A stretch of 64,000 nucleotides of DNA, taken from positions 2,510,501 through 2,574,500 of the forward strand of contig NZ_CP050695.1 in assembly GCF_012044895.1 (NCBI RefSeq). The letters are read 5' to 3'. The DNA is from Aquisalimonas sp. 2447. GTDB lineage: Bacteria; Pseudomonadota; Gammaproteobacteria; Nitrococcales; Aquisalimonadaceae. Positions 26,101-37,282 of this stretch are shown one piece after another. Below the pieces are notes generated by a model, which saw only the letters and a list, made by a program, of their open reading frames with translations, searched no databases and was not told the DNA's origin. The first letter of the stretch is position 1, and each line of letters starts with the position of its first letter. A program made the translations under genes and the position numbers.

Positions 26101-27343
26101 CTCGGGCCGGGCGGTGAATACTGACAATGCCTCTTGCCGCAATGTTGTAAGCGGCGTTGAGGTCAGTGTTGTAACGCTTGCCGCCAGGGAAGGTGCAAAG
26201 GCTCGCATTGCCCTTGTCCCGCCGCACCTTGCCGGAGCCATCAAACGCCTGGGAGGAGGTGCCTCGGGGGTAGACAGCAAGGGTTCGCAGTCCGGCCTCA
26301 GCCGCCTTCGTCTCGATGCGCTCGACAAGCAGTCGGTGGAACCAGCGGTGGAAGCGCTGGCGCAACCCTGAGCGCCGTCGGCCAGCCGTTGGTCGCCAGC
26401 CCTTGAGCTGCTCGACGGCAATGGCTTGTGCACCGTGTGCCAGCGCCTCGTTGACGATGCGCCGGCTGATCTGGTGAGCGGCATTGTCGAACAGCCCACG
26501 CAACCGGCGATGATCCCGGGCGCAGAAACCCGGTGGGAGCCGGCAGCCGTGGCGCGTGTGCTGTCGTGCCGCCTTCTGGATGCGGGCGATCAGTCGCGCC
26601 TCGCGGTCTTTGTCGCTCCGCCCGAGGAAGCCCCGGGCGTGCACAGTGCCGCTTGCGTCGATGACCGCCCAGGTGGAGGCGGTGTTGATCCCGACATCGA
26701 CCGACAGCACGCGGTCGATATCAGCGTTGCTCGGGAGACGCACGCGCCTCTCGACAGGCACCGAGAGCATGTAGCGCCCACGTTTGTTGACCAGACTCGG
26801 TGACAGTTGCCTCCCCTGCTTGATATGGCGCTTGTCGCCGGCAAGCCCGAACGCCATCCACACCCAGTCGCCACGGTGGACGACCTTGATTTCTGCCCGG
26901 CTGTGATCGCTATTGAAGCGAATGCACTGGCCCCGGTAGAGCGCCGGATAGGTGTTGGTCGCACAAACAAGCTGGGGCGGCTTCACCGTCGCTTTTTTGC
27001 GATCCCCGGCGCGCCAGCGCTCGAAGCGCGTATTGAATGAGCGCACCTGTCCGGCGGCGTCCATGATGGCGACGCGGCGGAGGTAGCTCGGGAACTTGTA
27101 GTAACGGCGCGCGAAGTACGGATAGCGCACCTCGGGGCGTTTGCTCGTGGGATGGATCAGCTGCTCGATCTCTTTGACAACGGCATTGCCATCGAAGCGG
27201 CCAAGCGCAGGCCAGTGCGTCATCATCACCGTCATCAGATCGCGTACGAGGTTGCGATAGACCAAAAGCGTTGCATCGAGGGCTTCACGCTGCTCGGGTT
27301 GCTGCACCTTGACGCTGAGCTTGTCGGAGCGGATGATCTTCAT
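26003..27343 (-). CDS. tnpB: TnpB RNA-guided nuclease of the IS605 element
   Basis: A 446-residue TnpB/OrfB protein with the RuvC residues in SVDVGINTASTWAV (D), AIAVEQLKGWR (E) and YNTDLNAAYNIAARG (D). The zinc-ribbon cysteines normally found before the last Asp (SxxCxxCG ... CxxC) are missing: the segment reads GTSSQAFDGSGKVRRDKGNASLCTF, with a single Cys. I recall a TnpB clade with this pattern, so it need not mean decay. TnpB cleaves DNA next to a short TAM under omega-RNA guidance and helps the element persist. Transcribed divergently from tnpA. Confidence 0.88.
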   Translation of the reverse strand: MKIIRSDKLSVKVQQPEQREALDATLLVYRNLVRDLMTVMMTHWPALGRFDGNAVVKEIEQLIHPTSKRPEVRYPYFARRYYKFPSYLRRVAIMDAAGQVRSFNTRFERWRAGDRKKATVKPPQLVCATNTYPALYRGQCIRFNSDHSRAEIKVVHRGDWVWMAFGLAGDKRHIKQGRQLSPSLVNKRGRYMLSVPVERRVRLPSNADIDRVLSVDVGINTASTWAVIDASGTVHARGFLGRSDKDREARLIARIQKAARQHTRHGCRLPPGFCARDHRRLRGLFDNAAHQISRRIVNEALAHGAQAIAVEQLKGWRPTAGRRRSGLRQRFHRWFHRLLVERIETKAAEAGLRTLAVYPRGTSSQAFDGSGKVRRDKGNASLCTFPGGKRYNTDLNAAYNIAARGIVSIHRPAREGQAGAGRPKSASTPRSPVTLSSLWPTAMAAA

Positions 27344-27372
27344 TTCAATACTATATTAGATCAGGCGTTAAA

Positions 27373-27789
27373 ATGAAACACAAAACGACGCTTAGAACCC
27401 GTAGTCACGGTGCATTCAGGCTACACTACCATATTGTATTCGTGATTAGATACCGTAACCCGGTGATGAATGCAGCGATGATCGAGCGCCTCCAGCAGGT
27501 CTTTGCCGATGTGCTCAGCAAGTGGGGTTGCAGCCTCACAGAGTGCAACGGCGAGGCTGATCACGTGCATCTCCTCATCGAGGCGCACCCGGCACTGGAT
27601 CTCTCGCGGCTGATCGGGAATCTGAAAACGGTCAGCGCCCGACGCATGCGTCAGGAGTTTGCTCAACGTCTTGCGCGGTGGTTCTGGAAGCCCTACTTTT
27701 GGTCGCGCGCCTACGCAGTTACGACGTGCGGTGGGGCCAATCTCGACACCGTGAAGCAATATGTTCTCAGCCAGGAAAGCCCGCCTTGA
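27373..27789 (+). CDS. tnpA: IS200/IS605 HUH transposase TnpA
   Basis: A 138-residue Y1 HUH transposase: SHGAFRLHYHIVFVIRYRNPV at the start, the HUH motif in EADHVHLLIEAHP, and the catalytic Tyr in LDTVKQYVLSQ. It is full length for the family and acts as a dimer on single-stranded ends. The stop lies just before the left-end hairpin of the element. The space to the divergent tnpB is only 29 bases, AT-rich, and must hold both promoters. Confidence 0.92.
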   Translation: MKHKTTLRTRSHGAFRLHYHIVFVIRYRNPVMNAAMIERLQQVFADVLSKWGCSLTECNGEADHVHLLIEAHPALDLSRLIGNLKTVSARRMRQEFAQRLARWFWKPYFWSRAYAVTTCGGANLDTVKQYVLSQESPP

Positions 27790-28057
27790 CCGACGACTCA
27801 TTCCCTTGTGGGAATTGAGTCGCGGAATGCGGCGGGAACTTGTTCAACGCACCCGGCCTGCAGACCATCGCCCTGGACGCCCTCGTCATCGACAAAGCGA
27901 CTGAACTCCGCGCGCGCCACCGGCTGCGGACGCCGGACGCCCTGCAGGCCGCGTCGCTGCTCACACACGCGCCCGACGGCACCCTGGTCACGGGCGACGG
28001 TGACTTCCTGAAGGTGCCAGGATTGCATGTGCGGCACATCATTATTACCCCTCGACC

Positions 28058-28081
28058 GTAGGGGCGGCGCAAGCGGCGACC
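28058..28081. repeat. REP-type palindrome (family A)
   Basis: CGTAGGGGCGGCGCAAGCGGCGACC, a somewhat degenerate copy right at the vapC stop. Confidence 0.5.
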
Positions 28082-28163
28082 CCGCCGGGTGCATGTCGAC
28101 GCATCACCCAGTATCCTCTCGCCCCATCAACCCGAGGCAACCTCCGAGAGCCCAATCACCCCA

Positions 28164-31403
<3,240 letters not shown>

Positions 31404-31482
31404 CCCGGGGGCGTCCACCGCTGAGCAAGAGTTGATGCGGATGGATGTTGCCATTCCGTAAACCTCCCAGTAAACTTTTGCG

Positions 31483-31743
31483 ATGCACAGCATGAGGTAT
31501 CGAAAAGCGGCCCTCAAAGCACTTCGCCGCATGCCTGCCCCACAGGCGCGAAAGCTGGTGGAGGCATTGAGCGAGATCGCGAAAGATCCCTCGCAACCGA
31601 GAGGCAGTCAGTGGAAGCCGATGAAAGGGCAAGAATTCTGGCGGCTCAGACAGGGCAGTTACCGCGCCCTGTGCCGCATCGACGACGGCGAACTGGTAAT
31701 TCTTGTGCTGAAAGTCGGACCTCGGGGAGACATCTATAAATGA
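31483..31743 (+). CDS. RelE/ParE-family toxin
   Basis: An 86-residue RelE-like protein (RYRKAALKALRRMPAPQARKLVEALSEIA...QWKPMKGQEFWRLRQGSYRALCRIDDGELVILVLKVGPRGDIYK) with the expected helix-helix-beta-sheet order and a basic active face. Family toxins cut mRNA at the ribosome or, as ParE, block gyrase. Toxin-first order, overlapping the antitoxin gene by four bases (ATGA). GTAAAC occurs twice, 13 bases apart, in the promoter and may be an operator. Confidence 0.85.
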   Translation: MHSMRYRKAALKALRRMPAPQARKLVEALSEIAKDPSQPRGSQWKPMKGQEFWRLRQGSYRALCRIDDGELVILVLKVGPRGDIYK

Positions 31744-32114
31744 GTGTTCAGATCATTGAAAGGAACGGAGCTCCCGAGTACGCGGTGATTCCTTACGAGG
31801 AATACCAGCGTCTGCTCAAGCAGGCGGAAGAGGCGCAGGATCTCAAGGATGCTGAAGAGGCAGCGAGAGCCATTGAACAGGGAGAAGAGACAATCCCCCT
31901 GGAGGTCGTGGAGCGGCTACTCAATGGTGCGGATCATCCAATCAAGGTATGGCGAGAGTACAGGGAATTGACGCAGGAAGCACTTGCCGAGCAGGTGGGC
32001 GTGGGGAAATCCTACATCTCGCAACTGGAATCCCGCTCCAGGACGGGCTCCACGCGGGTTATCAAGGCACTGGCACAAGCCCTGGGCGTCGATCTGGATG
32101 ATCTCCTGGAGTAA
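31740..32114 (+). CDS. Xre-type antitoxin with Phd/YefM-like N-terminus
   Basis: A 124-residue antitoxin. Residues 1-35 (MSVQIIERNGAPEYAVIPYEEYQRLLKQ) resemble the strand-helix of YefM/Phd antitoxins. A linker helix of Glu/Ala-rich sequence follows, and the C-terminal half is a Xre helix-turn-helix (WREYRELTQEALAEQVGVGKSYISQLESRSRTGSTRVIKALAQALGVDLDDLL). The HTH should autoregulate the operon and the N-terminal part probably contacts the RelE toxin. Reverse order (toxin first) with a four-base overlap is usual for HigBA-like pairs. Confidence 0.85.
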   Translation: MSVQIIERNGAPEYAVIPYEEYQRLLKQAEEAQDLKDAEEAARAIEQGEETIPLEVVERLLNGADHPIKVWREYRELTQEALAEQVGVGKSYISQLESRSRTGSTRVIKALAQALGVDLDDLLE

Positions 32115-32518
32115 CACACTGGGCCTAAAGGCTCCGCGCCTGGGGCAAGGAAGCCGTATCGGCCAGGCGCCGCTCGTCGCGACTGACGTCGCTCCCACAG
32201 AGCCGTGCCATTCCCCAATGTGGGAGCGACGTCAGTCGCGACAGCCCACCCTTGCGCTCTGGAACCATCGCGGCTGACGTTGCTCTCCTTCAACCGCTGC
32301 GGGTGCCGCTTGCGCACCCGGCGCAGCCAGGCCATGGCTCCGGTGGTGGCGTCCCAGTGCGGCCGGAAAACCGACTGGCACTCCGCGACCTCGTCCACTG
32401 CCGGGCACGTCGATCGCCCTGCGCCCTCCCGGATGTACTAGCTGGATGAACCTACCGACCCGTCAACGGCATTCGCGGATGTTCTGAAGGCGATTGCCGA
32501 GAGTTGGTGGTGAGCGCC
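32115..32518. repeat. 404-bp intergenic stretch with REP copies and a possible gene remnant
   Basis: Two facing family A REP copies (about 32177-32202 and 32217-32242) and a degenerate third near 32268 occupy the first half. Near the right end, 32445-32513 reads LDEPTDPSTAFADVLKAIAESWW and stop; this looks like the tail of a lost gene, but I cannot name it. Nothing else coding is convincing. Confidence 0.5.
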
Positions 32519-33994
32519 CTACTCCAGAAACTCTGCCAGCCACAGCACCGCGTCACGATCCATTTCCCCGGCAGCAGAACGTAACGAGACGTGGGCGCTG
32601 AGGTATTCCACGCGGGCGCGTGCCAACGAAAGACGGGACTCAATCAACGCTCTGCGTGTTTCCAGCAAATCAACCACTGATCTTCGCCCGATTCCAAGCT
32701 CCTCTTCTACAGCTTCGAGCCGAGCGGTCTGCGCCGAAACCGAGCGCTGAAGCGCCCGAATCGATGTCACCCCGCGCTCGACATCCAGAAACGAGCCCCG
32801 CACCTCACTCAGCAGAGCGCGCCGTAGACCGTCAACCTGCTGACTTGCCTGTGCCGCATCGTGCTCCGCAGCTCGCGATCGTGCGCTAACTTGACCGCCC
32901 TCGTACAAAGGAACTGTCAACTGAACACCGACCACGGTCTCGTCAAACCGCCTTCCCGGTGTAGCAATTGAGAGTTCCTCCTCGTCATCTACGTCGTCAA
33001 AGTACGTATGACTGGCAACCAGGTTCAGTTGCGGGTGATGCTGCGCTCGCTCAATAGCGATCTGATCCCGGCGTGACCGAAGCGTTTGCTCTGCAGCCAT
33101 CAGGCGCGGGTTATTCTGCATGGCACGGTCTATCCAGACGTCTACACTGTCCGGCTCAGGCAACTCGACGGGAAAATCATCCCGTAACTTTCTCAGGTCC
33201 GCGTAACGCCGATTCGTTATCTCTCGCAGATGTTCATAAGCAGCATCGACTCGATGCTGTCCACCAAGCTTCGCGTTACGCGCTTCTTCCAGAGCCGCCT
33301 GAACCTCGAGACGATCCGCCCGGGAAGCCAACTCCCTGTCGTAGAGCGCCTCGACGCGGCGAACTTCGCTTGATAGGGCTTCCACTTCTTGTTGGGCAAG
33401 CCCGTGTTCCAACTCGGCAAGAAGCACCTCGAAGTACGCTTCGGTGACGCGCGCCATCAAATCCTGATGCTCACTGGAGCGCTCCAGGTCGGTACGTCGT
33501 GTCTCACGCTCGGTCTGGCGCAGGCGCACCCAATGCCCGCGATTGTAGATCGGCTGTTCCAGGCGGATCTGGTACTGCTCCCGGGTAAAGGTGCGGGCGT
33601 CATCATCCTCGACCCCGCCCCGCTCGTCACGACGCACGCGGTCCACACCTGCACTCGCGGTGATCGAGGGCAGCCACGCACCGAATGCCTCGCGCTCGCG
33701 TTCGCGCGCCGCATGCACGGCACTGTCAGACGCCCGGAACTGGGTGTCCGCGTCCAACGCATCTTCGTACACATCCACCAAGCCCGTTGGCTCGGCAGCA
33801 ACCGGCGCCATGAGGCATGTCAGGAGAACGGCGAGAACTACGAGCACGACCCCGCAATTCGTGCGCAAACAGTCAGTTGCAGAACGTGAGGCCAAAGCGT
33901 CGAACCTGTGTATCTGTGAAAGAAGGTCGCTGCATACTAGGTTGCGGATGAACAAGCTGGCAAGCCCGCCCCCACAGGAGCCTTCGGGGCCCAA
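32519..33994 (-). CDS. TolC-family outer-membrane channel of the type I secretion system
   Basis: The frame gives up to 491 residues. The functional start is probably the TTG at 33868 (LRTNCGVVLVVLAVLLTCLMAPVAAEP), which places a signal peptide at the N-terminus; upstream sequence is not signal-like. The mature protein has the TolC duplicated OEP pattern: GLVDVYEDALDADTQFRASDSAVHAARER, ARVTEAYFEVLLAELEHGLAQQEVEALSSEVRRVEALYDRELASRADRLEVQAAL and VVGVQLTVPLYEGGQVSARSRAAEHDAAQA. It should form the trimeric outer-membrane tunnel used with the ABC and HlyD-like proteins encoded 14 kb away in the same island. It is divergent from the glycosyltransferase gene. Confidence 0.88.
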   Translation of the reverse strand: MGPEGSCGGGLASLFIRNLVCSDLLSQIHRFDALASRSATDCLRTNCGVVLVVLAVLLTCLMAPVAAEPTGLVDVYEDALDADTQFRASDSAVHAAREREREAFGAWLPSITASAGVDRVRRDERGGVEDDDARTFTREQYQIRLEQPIYNRGHWVRLRQTERETRRTDLERSSEHQDLMARVTEAYFEVLLAELEHGLAQQEVEALSSEVRRVEALYDRELASRADRLEVQAALEEARNAKLGGQHRVDAAYEHLREITNRRYADLRKLRDDFPVELPEPDSVDVWIDRAMQNNPRLMAAEQTLRSRRDQIAIERAQHHPQLNLVASHTYFDDVDDEEELSIATPGRRFDETVVGVQLTVPLYEGGQVSARSRAAEHDAAQASQQVDGLRRALLSEVRGSFLDVERGVTSIRALQRSVSAQTARLEAVEEELGIGRRSVVDLLETRRALIESRLSLARARVEYLSAHVSLRSAAGEMDRDAVLWLAEFLE

Positions 33995-34058
33995 TGCCCG
34001 TACATCCGCTTAGTGGTACGCTACTTCGCGCAACAAAGCAGCCGCTAGAGAAAACAAC

Positions 34059-35198
34059 ATGCATGTGGTGCTGCAAGGGCACACGGTGATACCACCGCTG
34101 ACGGGTATTGGCCATTACACCCGCGAACTTGGACGTGCTTTACCTGCTACGGAGACCGTGGAGCGACTCGACGTTCTTTCGGGGTGGCGCTGCTACACCT
34201 CCATCGCGGACGCGGAAGTGGCCTTGGCTCCGGCGGCACGCGCCCGCCGCCTTCCTGGCAAAGCGCTGCTCGGGCTCGCCTGGCGACATCTGCGCAGCAT
34301 CACCGCGGCGATGGCTCTGCCTCCTGGCACGGACGTGTTTCATTCACCTGACTACGAACTGCCACGGGTCTCAATCCCCGGGGTTGTCACCGTGCACGAC
34401 CTGTCACATCGGTTCTTCCCCGAGCACCACCCGGCGGCCCGGGTACGGCACCTGGAACGCGTCCTGCCTGCATCACTCGAGCGAGCAGACGCAATCATCA
34501 CCGTCTCGGATACGGTGCGAAACGAACTCATTTCCGAGATGGGAATCCGGCCCGAACGCGTGCACGCCATCGCTAACGGCGCACGCGCCGCCTTCCGCGC
34601 CGACTGTAGCCCTGAGACGGCGGCACAGACCTATGGCCTCAGCCCTGGGCGATACGTCCTCTCCGTCGGAGCACTGGAGCCGCGAAAGAATCTGGCGCGG
34701 CTGCTCGAGGCCTACCTGGCGCTGCCTAGACCGCTGCAAAGTGCTTATCCCTTAATCCTTGCAGGCCCTGACGGTTGGGCCGATCGACGCCTTCGCGCAG
34801 CGGTCAAGCGCGCATGTGACACGGGAATTGTACGGCGGCTCGGGTATGTGCCGGATGAGAAGCTACCCTCGCTTTATTCCGGCGCTGCCGCATTCGTCTA
34901 CCCATCGGTTTACGAGGGCTTCGGGCTACCCGTACTGGAGGCGATGGCCTGCGGCACGCCCGTTATTACCAGTGCCACCGGCGCCCTGGCAGAAGTTACA
35001 GAGGCAGCGGCTCTCGGTGTTGATGTATACGACACTCTTGCCATCCGCGACGCGCTCGAGTGGGTGCTGACCGATCGTGACGTGTCGGCCCGACTGCGCC
35101 GGGCCGGGCCGCGGCAGGCATCCGGTTTCACATGGTCTGCCACGGCCGAGGCCACATCTGAGGTCTACACCCAGGTTCTGGGCGGCAATCGGGGTTGA
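34059..35198 (+). CDS. Glycosyltransferase family 4
   Basis: A 379-residue GT-B enzyme: the N-terminal half has PPLTGIGHYTRELGRAL and VTVHDLSHRFFPEHH, and the donor-binding half has VLSVGALEPRKNLARLLEAYLAL and PSVYEGFGLPVLEAMACGTPVITSATGALAEV (the E-x7-E motif). It resembles the mannosyl/rhamnosyl transferases of O-antigen clusters; the sugar cannot be stated. It is first in a rightward set with wzm and wzt (stop overlapping the start region of wzm), so it probably builds the exported polysaccharide. Confidence 0.88.
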   Translation: MHVVLQGHTVIPPLTGIGHYTRELGRALPATETVERLDVLSGWRCYTSIADAEVALAPAARARRLPGKALLGLAWRHLRSITAAMALPPGTDVFHSPDYELPRVSIPGVVTVHDLSHRFFPEHHPAARVRHLERVLPASLERADAIITVSDTVRNELISEMGIRPERVHAIANGARAAFRADCSPETAAQTYGLSPGRYVLSVGALEPRKNLARLLEAYLALPRPLQSAYPLILAGPDGWADRRLRAAVKRACDTGIVRRLGYVPDEKLPSLYSGAAAFVYPSVYEGFGLPVLEAMACGTPVITSATGALAEVTEAAALGVDVYDTLAIRDALEWVLTDRDVSARLRRAGPRQASGFTWSATAEATSEVYTQVLGGNRG

Positions 35199-35200
35199 CC

Positions 35201-35995
35201 ATGGCAGCAGGTTTAAAGGCGGCTTGGGACTTCCGGCAGTTCATTCTCAGCTCCATCCGGCACGAGTTGATCGCGCGCTTCGCGCGTAGCCGGCTTGGCA
35301 GCCTATGGATGGTCATTCAGCCCCTATCCCAGGTGCTCATCTATGCGTTGATTCTGTCAGCCGTCCTGTCGGCAAAACTGCCAGGGCTCGAGGGCCCCTT
35401 CGCCTACGCCATTTACTTGACCGCAGGGATGCTGGGTTGGAGCCTTTTCATGGAAGTGGTCACTCGCTCCCTTGGGGTCTTCATCGACAACGGCAACCTC
35501 ATCAAGAAGATGGCGTTCCCACGGCTGGTTCTACCGCTGATCGTTGTTGGCTCGAGCCTGATCAATAACGTTGTTCTGTTCGTGGCTGCGATGGGCGTGT
35601 TCACGGTACTCGGCCATATCGCAAGCGCCACGGTGCTGTGGGTCCCCCTTCTCACCGTTATCACCCTCGCTTTCGCCTTGGGTGTTGGCCTTATACTCGG
35701 CATTCTGAACGTATTCCTCCGTGACATCGGGCAGATCATGCCCATCCTGCTGCAGTTTCTGTTCTGGTTTACGCCCGTGGTCTATCCAGCGCACATCGTC
35801 CCGGACGCGGTCCATGCCGCTCTGGTACTCAACCCCCTGTATCACCTGGTCACCGCCTATCAGAACGTGCTTGCCTTCGGCGAACCCCCGGCCCTCACGG
35901 GCCTCGCCGTGGTTGCCGCAATTGCCGCGGGCCTGCTGGTCCTCGCACGAATCCTTTACCAGCGCGCCAAACCCGAACTGGTGGATGCCTTATGA
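35201..35995 (+). CDS. wzm: ABC transporter permease for polysaccharide export (Wzm-like)
   Basis: A 264-residue ABC-2 permease with six hydrophobic segments and the family order: the amphipathic N-terminus FRQFILSSIRHELIARFARSRLGSLWMVIQPLSQVLIYALIL, the NGNLIKKMAFPRLVLPLIVV cytoplasmic loop, and the C-terminal FLFWFTPVVYPAHIVPD and LNPLYHLVTAYQNVL. Such permeases flip undecaprenyl-linked O-antigen or capsule. The ATG at 35201 follows the GT stop by two bases. It pairs with the ATPase gene next to it, overlapping by four bases. Confidence 0.92.
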   Translation: MAAGLKAAWDFRQFILSSIRHELIARFARSRLGSLWMVIQPLSQVLIYALILSAVLSAKLPGLEGPFAYAIYLTAGMLGWSLFMEVVTRSLGVFIDNGNLIKKMAFPRLVLPLIVVGSSLINNVVLFVAAMGVFTVLGHIASATVLWVPLLTVITLAFALGVGLILGILNVFLRDIGQIMPILLQFLFWFTPVVYPAHIVPDAVHAALVLNPLYHLVTAYQNVLAFGEPPALTGLAVVAAIAAGLLVLARILYQRAKPELVDAL

Positions 35996-37236
35996 GGAAT
36001 GACCCCGTTCTCCGGGCACAGGGCCTGGGCAAGGTCTACCGCCGGTTTCCATCCGAGCTACGGCGGATCGCAAGCTGGTTCTTCGCGATCCCGCCATTGG
36101 CGGAGAACTGGGTCATCCGGGACGTGAGCCTTGAAGTCGCCCCCGGAGAGGCGGTTGCCATTATTGGCGAAAACGGAGCCGGCAAGAGCACGCTGCTGAA
36201 GATGTTCGCCGGCATACTGCAGCCCAGCAGCGGATCCGTGGAAGTCGCCGGCAGCGTCAGCGCCATTCTCGAGTTGGGCATGGGGTTCAATGCTGAACTC
36301 ACCGGCCGCCAGAACGCCCGCCACGCTGCCGGACTGATGGGGTTTTCCCGCGAACGCATCGACGCCCTGATGCCGGGCATCGAAGCATTCGCCGAAATCG
36401 GCGACTATTTCGATGAGCCGATGCGCAAGTACTCCAGCGGCATGCAGATGCGCGTGGCGTTCGCCGTAGCCACTGGTGCGCGCCCGGATCTCCTCATTAT
36501 TGACGAAGCCCTCTCCGTGGGAGATGCCTATTTCCAGCACAAGAGCTTTGCACGCATCCGCGAATTCCGTCGCCAAGGCACAACACTGCTGATCGTCTCC
36601 CACGACAAGGAGGCCGTCCAAAGCCTCTGCGATCGGGCCCTACTGCTGGACCACGGCGAGATCGTCCGCGACAGCGACCCGGAGTCGACGCTGGATCTTT
36701 ACAACGCACTCATTGCCCGCAAGGAGAACACATCCATCGAGACCTCGCCCCTGTCCAGCGGCGGCATCCAGACCCGCTCCGGTACTGGTGAAGCGCGCGT
36801 CGAGCACGCCGGGCTGTACGACGCCGAGGGGCACTGCCTGGACACCGCAAGCGTCGGTCAGCACGTGGCGTTGCACATCAGGGTCCGCGTGCATGCACCC
36901 GTGGCACCACTTGTCGCCGGCTACCTGATCAAGGACAGACTGGGCAATTCCGTCTTTGGAACCAACACGTGGCATACGGACCATGTTGTGCTGGAAGCAA
37001 ACCCCGGGGATGTGATCGACTACCGCGCACGCTTCACCATGAATCTGGGCCCTGGCAGTTACGCCGTATCCGTGGCGCTCCAGGGCGGCGAAACCCATCT
37101 CGACGCGAATTACGACTGGCTGGACTATGCCGTCTTGCTGACGGTCACCAACCCCGGCAAACCCCATTTCATCGGGACCAACTGGATGGCACCGCGGATC
37201 GAGTATGAACATCACACCGAAAGGCACAGGGCTTGA
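35992..37236 (+). CDS. wzt: Polysaccharide ABC transporter ATPase with carbohydrate-binding C-domain (Wzt-like)
   Basis: A 414-residue ATPase. Walker A is IIGENGAGKSTLLKMFAGIL, the signature is YSSGMQMRVAFAVATGARPDLLIIDEALSVGD, and residues about 245-414 form an added Wzt-C beta-sandwich (ARVEHAGLYDAEGHCLDTASVGQHVALHIRVRVHAPV...VSVALQGGETHLDANYDWLDYAVLLTV). In E. coli O8/O9a this domain reads the methyl or phospho-methyl cap on finished chains before export. The next gene starts with a methyltransferase, which fits a chain-termination and recognition mechanism. Confidence 0.92.
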   Translation: MRNDPVLRAQGLGKVYRRFPSELRRIASWFFAIPPLAENWVIRDVSLEVAPGEAVAIIGENGAGKSTLLKMFAGILQPSSGSVEVAGSVSAILELGMGFNAELTGRQNARHAAGLMGFSRERIDALMPGIEAFAEIGDYFDEPMRKYSSGMQMRVAFAVATGARPDLLIIDEALSVGDAYFQHKSFARIREFRRQGTTLLIVSHDKEAVQSLCDRALLLDHGEIVRDSDPESTLDLYNALIARKENTSIETSPLSSGGIQTRSGTGEARVEHAGLYDAEGHCLDTASVGQHVALHIRVRVHAPVAPLVAGYLIKDRLGNSVFGTNTWHTDHVVLEANPGDVIDYRARFTMNLGPGSYAVSVALQGGETHLDANYDWLDYAVLLTVTNPGKPHFIGTNWMAPRIEYEHHTERHRA

Positions 37237-37282
37237 GCCACGCCACCCGACTCAATCGCAACACAGGCCAGAGGCGGAACGA

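Larger units (their letters stand above)
25947..27842 (-). mobile_element. IS200/IS605 family element with divergent tnpA and tnpB (1896 bp)
   Basis: Boundaries come from restoring the vapC frame. Each end carries a subterminal imperfect hairpin, CGACTCATTCCC-N4-GGGAATTGAGTCG (25960-25988 and 27794-27822), as in IS605 elements. There is no target duplication, as expected. On the element's top strand (minus here) the left end follows TTGAA (complement of 27843-27847) and the right end is TTCAA, matching the tetra/pentanucleotide logic of this family. Confidence 0.9.
25746..28061 (+). pseudogene. vapC: VapC-type PIN toxin gene interrupted by an IS200/IS605 element
   Basis: The 5' part (25746-25946) reads MILLDASAIIFLMEG...LLGQYDAF with the first PIN Asp. 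The 3' part (27843-28061) resumes FNAPGLQTIALDALVIDKATELRARHRLRTPDALQAASLL...LVTGDGDFLKVPGL with the later acidic residues (the D of DALQAA and of TGDGDF). Joining ...GCGTTT to TTCAACGC... restores a continuous frame of 139 residues. VapC proteins are Mg-dependent RNases. As it stands the toxin is inactive: the left fragment runs into the element and stops. Confidence 0.9.

Noticed and set aside
32445-32513. A short protein ending LKAIAESWW
   Set aside because: It has no ribosome binding site or family match and is only 23 codons; treated as a possible remnant, not a gene.
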